From the NCBI RefSeq assembly GCF_049846925.1, contig NZ_JBNCMT010000006.1, positions 124,001 to 188,000 of the forward strand: a DNA stretch of 64,000 bases. Direction: 5' to 3'. The stretch's first letter is position 1. Every line of letters starts with the position of its first letter. The notes beneath the pieces are model-generated. The model made no database searches and had not been told where the DNA came from. It was given only the letters and a program-made list of their open reading frames with translations. Positions 51,679-59,384 of this stretch are shown piece after piece. This stretch comes from Brevibacillus_H sp049846925. GTDB lineage: Bacteria; Bacillota; Bacilli; Brevibacillales; Brevibacillaceae. The position numbers were made by a program, and so were the translations under genes.

Positions 51679-52431
51679 ATGAAGCCACTAATCCTCTTCG
51701 TGCATATACCCAAGACAGCAGGCACCACGATGTACAGAATTATGGAAGACCAATATAAATTACGAACGTGGGTATGGACCATAGACAAGAAGATGCAAGA
51801 TGCGATTAACATGATATCAGCTGACCCTACTTGCTATATTCAATGCTTCTATGGTCATTTTACCTATGGCATTCACAACTATTTCAACAGACCCTGCAAC
51901 TATATGACTTTTCTCAGAGATCCGATCGAAAGGGTAATTTCTGAATACTACTTTCTGCTTATGGAGCCAAGTCACGGCCCCTACGTCTCCAAGCAGATCA
52001 GAACAAATAATATGACTCTCATGGATTACGTAAGCAGTAAAGATGAAGCGTTCGTCCGGCGAACAAACAACATGCAAACAAGTTTTATTTCTGGAAAATC
52101 CAACCCTCAACACGCAGACTTACAGCTTGCAAAAGAAAATTTAAGAAAGCATTTTACTTTTGGGATCGCAGAAAGGTTTAATGAAAGCTTGTTTCTGTTT
52201 CAAAAGAAGTTTGGATGGCAGAGTATTCAACGTTATCATCCATTCTTTAAAAACCCCAGTCGACCTCCCAAAAATCAACTTTCCAGTGAAGTTTTGCAGA
52301 AGATCAAGGAAAAAAATGAGCTTGATATCCTCTTGTATGATGAGGCTTGCATGCTGTTTCAAAAAAGAATTGATTCGTTGGATAAAGCAAGCAAAAAAGA
52401 AATGCAGCAATTTCTGAAAAACCTGAAATAA
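51679..52431 (+). CDS. PAPS-dependent sulfotransferase (HIPKTAG type)
   Basis: A 250-residue paralogue of the protein at 42075. The 5'-phosphosulfate loop VHIPKTAGTTMYRIM is at 8-22 and the 3'-phosphate motif MTFLRDPIERVISEYYF is at about 76-92. NESLFLFQKKFGW near 170 is shared with the paralogue, as is the C-terminal FQK-LDSL-K pattern. It is cytoplasmic by sequence. It precedes the APS kinase gene, which makes its cosubstrate PAPS. ATG 51679 is the first in-frame ATG; the upstream TTG 51655 has no ribosome site ahead of it. Confidence 0.84.
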   Translation: MKPLILFVHIPKTAGTTMYRIMEDQYKLRTWVWTIDKKMQDAINMISADPTCYIQCFYGHFTYGIHNYFNRPCNYMTFLRDPIERVISEYYFLLMEPSHGPYVSKQIRTNNMTLMDYVSSKDEAFVRRTNNMQTSFISGKSNPQHADLQLAKENLRKHFTFGIAERFNESLFLFQKKFGWQSIQRYHPFFKNPSRPPKNQLSSEVLQKIKEKNELDILLYDEACMLFQKRIDSLDKASKKEMQQFLKNLK

Positions 52432-52451
52432 TCACGCTTGAATAAACCGAG

Positions 52452-53069
52452 GTGAGAAAAATAAACAACTCGGCATCAAAAAAACACATTGTCTGGCATG
52501 CTAACTCCATAACGAAAGAAATGCGAGAGGAATTAAACAATCACAAGGGATTAATCATTTGGTTTACCGGTTTATCCGGCAGCGGCAAATCTACCCTGGC
52601 CAATCTTCTTGAACAGGAGCTATACAATCGGCATATGCACACCTACTTGATTGATGGAGACAATCTCAGACACGGGCTAAATCAAAATCTGGGGTTTAGC
52701 AAACAGGATAGAAAAGAAAACATCAGGCGAATGGGAGAAATAGGAAAGTTGTTCGTGGATGCCGGGTTAATTGTTCTTGTGGCATCCATTTCACCGTTTA
52801 AAGAAGATCGTGAAGCAGTCAGACAACGATTTGAGAAACAGGATTTTGTAGAGATTTATGTAAAATGTCCCTTGAATATATGTGAAGAAAGAGATCCGAA
52901 AGGTTTGTATAAAAAGGCACGTCGGGGAGAAATCAAGGATTTTACAGGAGTATCACAAATTTTTGAGGAACCGGATAACCCTGAGCTAATAGTCGAAACT
53001 GGAGAGCGAACGGCAGATGAATGTCTGAAACAAATTATCGCCTTTCTAATACCCCGTTTACCACGATAA
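52452..53069 (+). CDS. cysC: Adenylylsulfate (APS) kinase
   Basis: A 205-residue kinase that makes PAPS from APS and ATP. It has the conserved N-terminal HIVWHANSITKEMREE, Walker A WFTGLSGSGKSTLA near 37-50, the APS-binding DGDNLRHGLNQNLGFSKQDR near 67-86 and FKEDREAVRQRF near 115. The start is uncommon: GTG 52452 lies inside GAGGTGAG, and no ATG precedes the conserved HIVWH segment, so GTG is the best choice. It is the last gene of the operon and follows a sulfotransferase gene by 20 bp. ATP sulfurylase, needed to make APS, is not in the window. Confidence 0.92.
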   Translation: MRKINNSASKKHIVWHANSITKEMREELNNHKGLIIWFTGLSGSGKSTLANLLEQELYNRHMHTYLIDGDNLRHGLNQNLGFSKQDRKENIRRMGEIGKLFVDAGLIVLVASISPFKEDREAVRQRFEKQDFVEIYVKCPLNICEERDPKGLYKKARRGEIKDFTGVSQIFEEPDNPELIVETGERTADECLKQIIAFLIPRLPR

Positions 53070-53082
53070 CTTAATTTGAAAA

Positions 53083-53128
53083 AAGAGGGATGCCGGTCGT
53101 AGTCAATACTACTCAGGGCAGCCCTCTT
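53083..53128. terminator. Bidirectional terminator after cysC
   Basis: AAGAGGG (53083-53089) pairs with CCCTCTT (53122-53128), with an inner stem GCC/GGC and GTAGT/ACTAC. It lies between the convergent cysC and GT2-like genes. Confidence 0.75.
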
Positions 53129-53136
53129 CTCTTGTC

Positions 53137-54099
53137 TCATGACTCATGATTACTTCTTTTATTTTTGATTTGTGCGAGCAAGTCTCTCCGACGCATCTGG
53201 TCTGTGTAGTATGCACGATCTCCTATTACGGACTGCAGGTACTGGAATGCCTCCATATGATCCCCCAGTAAGGTTTCCTTCGCCCTCAATTGCCTTAATT
53301 TGAAAGAAACTGGTGTTGGTCGTGCGCTTGGCAACGGCCTTGCTCTGTTTATCTGATTGATTGTCAGACCATTTATTACAGCAATCACCATTGCTTTCGG
53401 GGGGATCACCAGATTTTCATAACCGATTCGTTCAGCTGTTTTTTTCTTCATTGCGTGAGGGGTGTCTGTTAAGGAAGAAAACTGTAAATACGGAAGCTTA
53501 AGAGTATGATTGAGGAAAGATTTTGCTACGTTAACTGAATCAAACCTCTCCTTCCTCGCATAAACTGGATTGCTGTTAGTCAGTATAATATCGTTTTTTC
53601 CATAGCATTCGATTACGAACGGTAGCAAACCATGAGTTGCGTATGCGTATTGATTATCCAGAAACAGCAGTACCTCTCCCGTAGCATAATCAGCTCCGAT
53701 TCCTCTTCCAACATAAATATTCTCGGAGTATGGATAGAAAATAAACCGGACATCCTGCTCCATTCTTTCATGTATATTTCCTTCTGGTGGGCCGGTCTGC
53801 ACAACGATGATTTCTCTTGGTTGAAGTGCTTTTACGTTTAGTAGCAAATCCTGATTAAGTTCATCACCAGACAACAACGTAATGATGACACTCAGTGCCT
53901 GAGAGTTTCTTTTTAAGATGAGAGAGTAATCAATGGATGCCAACCTTTCCACTCTTCTTCGTAGATTTCGTTTTCTCTTCATTTTTCGATGATGCCTTAC
54001 CTTCATTCGATAGCGTCGTGATAAGAATCTCTTTTGCATTCTTCGCTTCCCCACTTTTTTTCGAGCAACCTTACTTAACAAGATAAGTTTACGTTTCAT
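53137..54099 (-). CDS. GT2-like protein with degenerate metal site and basic N-terminus
   Basis: A 320-residue protein. The first 60 residues are Arg/Lys rich (KVARKKVGKRRMQKR, RRYRMKVRHHRKMKRKR). The GT2-like domain (about 75-300) has SVIITLLSGDELN, EIIVVQTGPPEG and GEVLLFLDNQYAYATHG near 150. In that last segment the usual DxD is DNQ, unlike DAD in the upstream paralogue (54288-55064). Both share YENL-IPP-A and LGDH-EA, so they are tandem duplicates, and this one may be catalytically altered. ATG 54099 follows GGGAGGTGAG. The frame upstream of it runs into the assembly gap, but the gene itself is complete. Confidence 0.68.
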   Translation of the reverse strand: MKRKLILLSKVARKKVGKRRMQKRFLSRRYRMKVRHHRKMKRKRNLRRRVERLASIDYSLILKRNSQALSVIITLLSGDELNQDLLLNVKALQPREIIVVQTGPPEGNIHERMEQDVRFIFYPYSENIYVGRGIGADYATGEVLLFLDNQYAYATHGLLPFVIECYGKNDIILTNSNPVYARKERFDSVNVAKSFLNHTLKLPYLQFSSLTDTPHAMKKKTAERIGYENLVIPPKAMVIAVINGLTINQINRARPLPSARPTPVSFKLRQLRAKETLLGDHMEAFQYLQSVIGDRAYYTDQMRRRDLLAQIKNKRSNHES

Positions 54100-54132
54100 T
54101 GGATTCGTTCTCACCTCCCGGACCATCATATC
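54034..54132. repeat. 99-bp duplicated contig end, left copy
   Basis: These 99 bp directly left of the N run are identical to 54233-54331 directly right of it. An exact overlap of two contig ends is the simplest reading. The copy holds the start of the gene at 53137-54099 and its ribosome site. Confidence 0.9.
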
Positions 54133-54232
54133 NNNNNNNNNNNNNNNNNNNNNNNNNNNNNNNNNNNNNNNNNNNNNNNNNNNNNNNNNNNNNNNNNNNN
54201 NNNNNNNNNNNNNNNNNNNNNNNNNNNNNNNN
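54133..54232. other. Assembly gap (100 N)
   Basis: A run of exactly 100 N, the usual placeholder for a gap of unknown size. The same 99 bp flank both sides, so the real gap is probably absent (negative length). Confidence 0.95.
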
Positions 54233-54331
54233 TTGCATTCTTCGCTTCCCCACTTTTTTTCGAGCAACCTTACTTAACAAGATAAGTTTACGTTTCATTG
54301 GATTCGTTCTCACCTCCCGGACCATCATATC
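54233..54331. repeat. 99-bp duplicated contig end, right copy
   Basis: Identical to 54034-54132. It holds the last 44 bp of the GT2 gene at 54288-55064 plus a second copy of the start of the next gene (ATG 54298). Confidence 0.9.
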
Positions 54332-55064
54332 CCCCTCTGATTCCTCGAGCCTGGATAATAGAACGGATGGCTTCTACGTGATCTCCCAAAACCAAATGAA
54401 TTACGGAGTTTCTTGGTCTTTTCCGCTTCCGGTTAACATACGGGGTATAGATCAGATGGCCACGTTTGATTTTTAAGCCGCTCACAATTGCCTGGACCTG
54501 TGCAAGTGGAGGTATTGCCAGATTCTCATAACCGATAATCTCCACTGCCTTTTTACTGCAGGCATGGGGAACGGTTGTAAAAGAGCTACCTATCAGATCA
54601 GGTCTTCCTGCCAAGTGGTTCAGTACGCGTTTCGCTTCTGTAACCAAATCCATATAGCTTTTGGTAACGATACCTGAATAGGAATTAAGCACGACATCCC
54701 AACCATTTATTACATCCAAACAATATTTCCGAAGGATCCAAGTAGGGATGACAAAATCAGCATCAACAAACAGTAAAACTTCACCATTTGCGTGACTAGC
54801 ACCTATCGCCCGTCCAACATCATGACCCAAAGATTCCGCATAGGAGATAACCTTTGCTCCCGCTTTGTTGGCAATCCCTGCCGTTCGATCCGTATTTCCG
54901 TTGCATACGACAATTACTTCCGTCTTTCTATTGATTCTTTTGGCTTCTGCAATGACTCTTCGGATTGTTTTTTCTTCATTCCTAGCAGGAATAATCACAG
55001 ATATTGGGATATCGTCAGAAATGTGGCATTCTCTATTTCTGCGATTTTTTAGCTGTCGTCGCAT
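54288..55064 (-). CDS. GT2 family glycosyltransferase
   Basis: A 258-residue GT-A glycosyltransferase resembling dolichyl-phosphate mannosyltransferase-type GT2 enzymes, but with no membrane span. It has ISVIIPARNEEKTIRRVIAE near 21-40, EVIVVCNGNTDRT near 49, GEVLLFVDADFVIP near 93 with the metal-binding DAD, and IGYENLAIPPLAQVQAIVSG near 175. ATG 55064 follows AAAGGAGAAG. Its last bases lie in the 99-bp sequence repeated across the assembly gap; if the copies are merged, its stop overlaps the start of the next gene by 11 bp. Confidence 0.83.
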   Translation of the reverse strand: MRRQLKNRRNRECHISDDIPISVIIPARNEEKTIRRVIAEAKRINRKTEVIVVCNGNTDRTAGIANKAGAKVISYAESLGHDVGRAIGASHANGEVLLFVDADFVIPTWILRKYCLDVINGWDVVLNSYSGIVTKSYMDLVTEAKRVLNHLAGRPDLIGSSFTTVPHACSKKAVEIIGYENLAIPPLAQVQAIVSGLKIKRGHLIYTPYVNRKRKRPRNSVIHLVLGDHVEAIRSIIQARGIRGGYDGPGGENESNET

Positions 55065-55192
55065 GGAGTCTTCTCCTTTCCTGCCTTCCTTACCTTGCTT
55101 CTTACTAGTGTATGTTCACCACTAGGAGATGGACACGGCATTTATCTGATAGGGTAGTAGCCCCAGCAAGAAAACCCACTACATTCTTGCCA

Positions 55193-55227
55193 ACAAAAAA
55201 CCACACTTTCTATGCGAAAGCGTGGTT
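55193..55227 (-). terminator. Terminator after the aldehyde dehydrogenase gene
   Basis: AACCACACTTTC (55199-55210) pairs with GAAAGCGTGGTT (55216-55227) with one mismatch. On the minus strand GGTTTTTTGTT follows. It lies 17 bp past the stop. Confidence 0.85.
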
Positions 55228-55243
55228 TACATTTGTTTTTGAC

Positions 55244-56662
55244 CTATCGTTTGAATACTACCAGTTTCAGTTCAGTCATCTCTTCGATGGCATAACGGAC
55301 GCCTTCTCTACCAGCACCGCTCTCTTTGACACCGCCATATGGCATGTGATCAACTCGGAAAGTCGGTATATCGTTGATCATGACTCCGCCTACCTGAAGC
55401 TCATCTGCTGCACGAAATGCCAGATTCAGATCATTGGTATATATGCCTGCCTGAAGACCAAAACGCGAATCATTTACTAGTGGAATGGCTTCCTCTGCTG
55501 ATCCTACTGCATGAATGATGACCACTGGTCCGAATACTTCCTGGCAAGAAACTTTGGTATCTAACGGTACATTGGTCAGAATCGTGGGTAACAGTACCGT
55601 TCCCTCCGTACGTCCACCGTACAGGACTTTTGCTCCCTGCTCTTTGGCTTCCTCGATCCAGGACAACGCACGGGCTGTTTCTTTCGGGTTAATCATCGCT
55701 GAGTAGTCTGTGTCTTCATGCAATGGATCGCCACCATGCAGTTTTTCCGTTGCCTGAACAAATGCATCGACAAATGCCTGAAAGATCTCTTCGGCGACAA
55801 AAATGCGCTGTACAGAGATACACACTTGACCAGAGTAGGCGAAAGCACCAAATACACAGCGTGGAACAACTTCATTCAAGTCAACATCTTTATCGATAAT
55901 CACAGCCGAATTCGACCCTAATTCCAGTGTCACCCGTTTCAGACCTGCCCGGTTTCGTATCCCAATTCCGACGGAGGGGCTGCCTGTAAACGTAATCTTT
56001 TTGACCCGTGGGTCCAACACCAATTTGTCACCAACTGTTCCGCCACTGCCCGTAATCACATTTAGTGCTCCCTTGGGCAAACCCGCTTGCTCTACCACTT
56101 CTGCCAAGAATAAAGAAGAGAGCGGGGTTTGAGATGCAGGCTTGAGCACCACAGTATTCCCTGCTGCCAAGGCTGGCCCAACCTTATGTGCCACCAGATT
56201 CATGGGAAAATTGAAAGGAGTAATCGCACCAATGACCCCTAGCGGCTCCCTTACGGTGTAGGCAACTCGGTTCTCCCCGCCTGGAGCAGCATCAATCGGA
56301 AGTGTTTCACCATGAATCCGCTTTGCTTCTTCGGCAGCAAATTTGTAGGTTTGAACGGTACGAGCAACTTCGCCTCTTGCTGTCTTGAGTGGTTTTCCCG
56401 CTTCCAAAGCGATGATTCGGGCAGCCTCTTCACTACGTTCGCTAATGATCGAGGCGATTTTTTCTAAATATGCACCACGCTGATGGGCAGGCATTTTTCG
56501 CATAACGGCTGCAGCAGCTTCGGCAGAGGCAATAGCCGATTCAATCTGCTGTTCGGTCGCAACCGGAATCTCAGCAATCTGTTCGCCGTTAAATGGTGCA
56601 TACAAGGAAGAGTAGGCTTCCCCGCCGACCCACTCTCCGTTGATAAATTGCGCTTTTTTCAC
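55244..56662 (-). CDS. NAD(P)-dependent aldehyde dehydrogenase
   Basis: A 472-residue aldehyde dehydrogenase with GVIGAITPFNFPMNLVAHKV near 140-159, the Rossmann segment FTGSPSVGIGI near 220, catalytic Glu in TLELGSNSAV near 240 and catalytic Cys in YSGQVCISVQRIFV near 275. It is related to succinate-semialdehyde and similar dehydrogenases. Last gene of the yodTSRQ-like operon, 54 bp after the deacylase gene, so an aldehyde from that catabolic route is the probable substrate; this is context only. GTG 56662 lies 6 nt after AGGGGAG and is preferred over TTG 56668. Confidence 0.88.
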   Translation of the reverse strand: MKKAQFINGEWVGGEAYSSLYAPFNGEQIAEIPVATEQQIESAIASAEAAAAVMRKMPAHQRGAYLEKIASIISERSEEAARIIALEAGKPLKTARGEVARTVQTYKFAAEEAKRIHGETLPIDAAPGGENRVAYTVREPLGVIGAITPFNFPMNLVAHKVGPALAAGNTVVLKPASQTPLSSLFLAEVVEQAGLPKGALNVITGSGGTVGDKLVLDPRVKKITFTGSPSVGIGIRNRAGLKRVTLELGSNSAVIIDKDVDLNEVVPRCVFGAFAYSGQVCISVQRIFVAEEIFQAFVDAFVQATEKLHGGDPLHEDTDYSAMINPKETARALSWIEEAKEQGAKVLYGGRTEGTVLLPTILTNVPLDTKVSCQEVFGPVVIIHAVGSAEEAIPLVNDSRFGLQAGIYTNDLNLAFRAADELQVGGVMINDIPTFRVDHMPYGGVKESGAGREGVRYAIEEMTELKLVVFKR

Positions 56663-56716
56663 GTCCAACTCCCCTTTTCTTCGCTAGTTTACCTGTATGT
56701 AGCTACGCTTTATCCA

Positions 56717-57991
56717 TTACTCTACTTCACACCACTCTAGGAGTGTCAGTGCGAATATTTCGGCACATTCAAAAACAGCGTCAAGTTCAATATACTCATT
56801 TGGAAAGTGAGCAACGGCTGTCACACCAGGTCCCATTACGATGGCCGGTGTATCTGCCAGTTTCGTCAAGAGACCACCGTCAGTCCCCCACGGTGAAGCC
56901 TCAATGACTGGTGCTTCCCCTTTGACCTCATAATAAGTTTTCTCTAGCACCTGCATTAGCGGATGATCCAGTTCAACAGCTCCCGGAACCCATCTCGCTC
57001 CAAACCATTCCAGCTCAACCGGATGCTCGGCGAACCATGAGTCAGTTTCTGCTAGCGAAAGTAGAGCCTCCTGCATCTCAGCCTTGGCTGACTCCATTTC
57101 TTCACCGGGAGCTACTCCCATACGGCCTTCCAGCTTCACCAGATCAGCAACAGACGATGGCCATTTGCCTCCCTCAATCACGCCGATATTGATCGGGATT
57201 GGAATCGGCAGCTTGGCATACAGTGGTTCGGTAATCCGGTCATTCCGTTTCTTTTCCAATTCAGCTACAGCTTTTACTACCAGCATACTCTTCTCGATTG
57301 CACTTATTCCTTCATAGCGAGTACCACCATGCGCTGATCTGCCTCTGACGAGTAAACGGAACCACATCGAACCTTGCTGCTTGGGAAAGATTTTGAGGTT
57401 GGTCGGCTCAGGAATTAACGCTGCATCTGCTTTATACCCTCGCAGGATTGTCGCAAGCGTTCCTGCGCCACCACTTTCTTCCTCCACGACACTTTGAAAA
57501 ATGACATCTCCCTTTAAGCGAATCCCTAGACTCTGCAAAAGTTCGATAGCAAGTAAAGAAGCGAGATTGCCGCCCTTCATGTCAGTGGAGCCCCTGCCGT
57601 ACAACTTGCCGTCTACAATCGTACCACTGTACGGATCATGCTCCCACTGGTTCCGATCTCCCTCAGGTACAACATCGACGTGTCCGTTGAGAATGATGGA
57701 GCGACCGCCCCCTGTTCCCTTCCAGACACCGACCACATTGGGACTGCCTTCGAAAGAAGAGCGTGGCGACACAAAGTAGTCATGCTTCTTCAATTCTACT
57801 CCGTCCATTTCCCACACGTCTACGTCAAGGCCCATCTGCAAGAGTTTTTGGGCAATTTTTTCTTGTATACCTCGTTCATTGCCCATCAGGCTTGCCTCAC
57901 GCACCCACGTCTGCAACAGTTCAGTCGCTTCCGGTTTCATCACATTCAGTTGCTTTCGGATTTGCTCCCTGTAGTTATTTACAGCACTCAC
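56717..57991 (-). CDS. yodQ: M20 family deacylase (YodQ/ArgE/DapE-like)
   Basis: A 424-residue zinc hydrolase of the ArgE/DapE/ACY1 group. Metal ligands are in SIILNGHVDVVPEGD near 102-116 (His-Val-Asp), GRGSTDMKGGNLA near 136-148, VVEEESGGAGT near 172 (catalytic Glu-Glu) and IPEPTNL near 198; WGTDGGLL near 370 gives the last site. It would remove an N-acetyl or other acyl group. The neighbours match yodR, yodS and yodT of B. subtilis. GTG 57991 follows GGGGGCC; the frame runs further up into the yodR-like gene. Confidence 0.85.
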   Translation of the reverse strand: MSAVNNYREQIRKQLNVMKPEATELLQTWVREASLMGNERGIQEKIAQKLLQMGLDVDVWEMDGVELKKHDYFVSPRSSFEGSPNVVGVWKGTGGGRSIILNGHVDVVPEGDRNQWEHDPYSGTIVDGKLYGRGSTDMKGGNLASLLAIELLQSLGIRLKGDVIFQSVVEEESGGAGTLATILRGYKADAALIPEPTNLKIFPKQQGSMWFRLLVRGRSAHGGTRYEGISAIEKSMLVVKAVAELEKKRNDRITEPLYAKLPIPIPINIGVIEGGKWPSSVADLVKLEGRMGVAPGEEMESAKAEMQEALLSLAETDSWFAEHPVELEWFGARWVPGAVELDHPLMQVLEKTYYEVKGEAPVIEASPWGTDGGLLTKLADTPAIVMGPGVTAVAHFPNEYIELDAVFECAEIFALTLLEWCEVE

Positions 57992-58007
57992 GTTCAGGCC
58001 CCCTTTA

Positions 58008-58685
58008 TTATTCGAATACGCCAACTTCTCCGTCAATCTTGAGCTCGGCTTCTGTAGCTGCAATCACATCAGCAACGGTGTAAGGATACATGACTTCTTT
58101 TAAGTATAGTCCGTCTTCTCTTACTTCCATGACAGCCATATCGGTAATAATCAGGTCAGCGCTGTTTCTCGCTGTTAACGGGAGATTGCATTCACGGACG
58201 ATCTTGGAACGGCCGTTTTTTTCCAAATGAGTGGTCAGTACCATCACTTTTTTGGCCTTTTGCGCTAACTCCATGGCTCCACCCATTCCCGGTACCCGTT
58301 TTCCTGGGACGATCCAGTTGGCAATGTCACCTTTTTCGCTCACTTCCAAGACACCTAGTATGGTCATATCCAAGAGTCCACGCCGGATGATGGCAAATGC
58401 GGTGGCACTGTCAAAAAAAGATGCTCCGGGTACAATCGTTACCGGGAATCCTCCCGCATTGCAAAGCATCGGGTTCTCTTCCCCTTTCTGCGGACTTGCC
58501 CCTGTGCCCAATACGCCGTTTTCCGCATGAAACAATACTCGTTTGTCTGGTGAAATGAAATCGGCTACCAAGGTTGGAATTCCGATGCCAAGATTGATGA
58601 TCATGCCGTCTTCCACTTCCAGAGCCGCTCTCCTTGCAATCCGCTCACGATATGATTCTGGTTGCTTTACTTCTCCCATGCCCAT
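58008..58685 (-). CDS. yodR: 3-oxoacid CoA-transferase subunit B (YodR-like)
   Basis: A 225-residue CoA-transferase beta subunit. IINLGIGIPTLVADF near 29-43 and the catalytic glutamate in VLFHAENGVLGTG near 50-62 are diagnostic of SCOT/AtoA-type enzymes. It forms a heterodimer with the alpha subunit encoded just upstream, moving CoA from an acyl-CoA to a 3-oxo acid. Its start lies inside the end of the alpha-subunit gene (19-bp overlap), with GGGTGA 7 nt ahead. The matching order with yodS and yodQ supports the name. Confidence 0.87.
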   Translation of the reverse strand: MGMGEVKQPESYRERIARRAALEVEDGMIINLGIGIPTLVADFISPDKRVLFHAENGVLGTGASPQKGEENPMLCNAGGFPVTIVPGASFFDSATAFAIIRRGLLDMTILGVLEVSEKGDIANWIVPGKRVPGMGGAMELAQKAKKVMVLTTHLEKNGRSKIVRECNLPLTARNSADLIITDMAVMEVREDGLYLKEVMYPYTVADVIAATEAELKIDGEVGVFE

Positions 58686-59368
58686 CGCCAGTTCACCCCT
58701 TCACTTTGCACGATACAATCTACAAACACACTTGGCGTCACAATCTCTTCCGGATCCAATTCTCCGATTTCAACTATCTCATCTACTTCCACTATCGTAA
58801 TGTCTCCAGCCATCGCAACCAGAGGATTGAAGTTTCGACCGCTCGTATCAAAGACGAGATTCCCCATCCGGTCGGCTTTCTTTGCATGGATAATGGCTAC
58901 TTCTGCTGTGAGAGGGGTTTCTAGCAAATATTCTTTTTCTCCGATGACGATTCTTTCTTTGCCCTTTTCCGCTATCGTTCCCAGTCCGATGTCCGACAGA
59001 ATCCCTCCAAGGCCAACCCCTCCCGCCCGAACTCGCTCCGCCAGAATGCCCTGTGGGCTAAATTCTACATTAAGTGTTCCTTCGGTCATTTGTGCGCCTG
59101 CATTGGGATTTGAGCCGATATGAGAAGCGATTACTTTCTTCACTCTGCGCTCAGTCACCAGTTGCCCTACGCCAATATGGGGAAAGGCTGTATCATTGCT
59201 AATCAGCGTAATATCTTTGATGTTGCTGTCCAGAATCGCTTGAATCAGCGTAGGGGGATTCCCTACCCCGCCAAAACCACCAACGATAAGTGTCATTCCA
59301 TCATGAAAATAATGCATGACTTCATCAATGGCACATACCTTATCAAACCGATTTCGTTTTGAAGTCAA
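58667..59368 (-). CDS. yodS: 3-oxoacid CoA-transferase subunit A (YodS-like)
   Basis: A 233-residue CoA-transferase alpha subunit with DGMTLIVGGFGGVGNPPTLI near 22-41 (the GGFG oxyanion or CoA site), SNDTAF near 57 and VRAGGVGLGGILSD near 113. It pairs with the beta subunit encoded next. The frame extends to 59428, but TTG 59368, 5 nt behind GGGGTGA, is the best start and gives the expected length. It follows the aminotransferase gene closely. Confidence 0.87.
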   Translation of the reverse strand: MTSKRNRFDKVCAIDEVMHYFHDGMTLIVGGFGGVGNPPTLIQAILDSNIKDITLISNDTAFPHIGVGQLVTERRVKKVIASHIGSNPNAGAQMTEGTLNVEFSPQGILAERVRAGGVGLGGILSDIGLGTIAEKGKERIVIGEKEYLLETPLTAEVAIIHAKKADRMGNLVFDTSGRNFNPLVAMAGDITIVEVDEIVEIGELDPEEIVTPSVFVDCIVQSEGVNWRWAWEK

Positions 59369-59384
59369 TCCTCTCACCCCTGAC

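Noticed and set aside
54089..54328. Open frames running through the run of N
   Set aside because: They exist only because the N run contains no stop codon and the flanks are duplicated.
30733..55064. Glycan locus as a mobile genomic island next to tRNA-Ser
   Set aside because: No integrase, transposase or matching repeat at the far end was seen; the tRNA repeat brackets only the two small genes.
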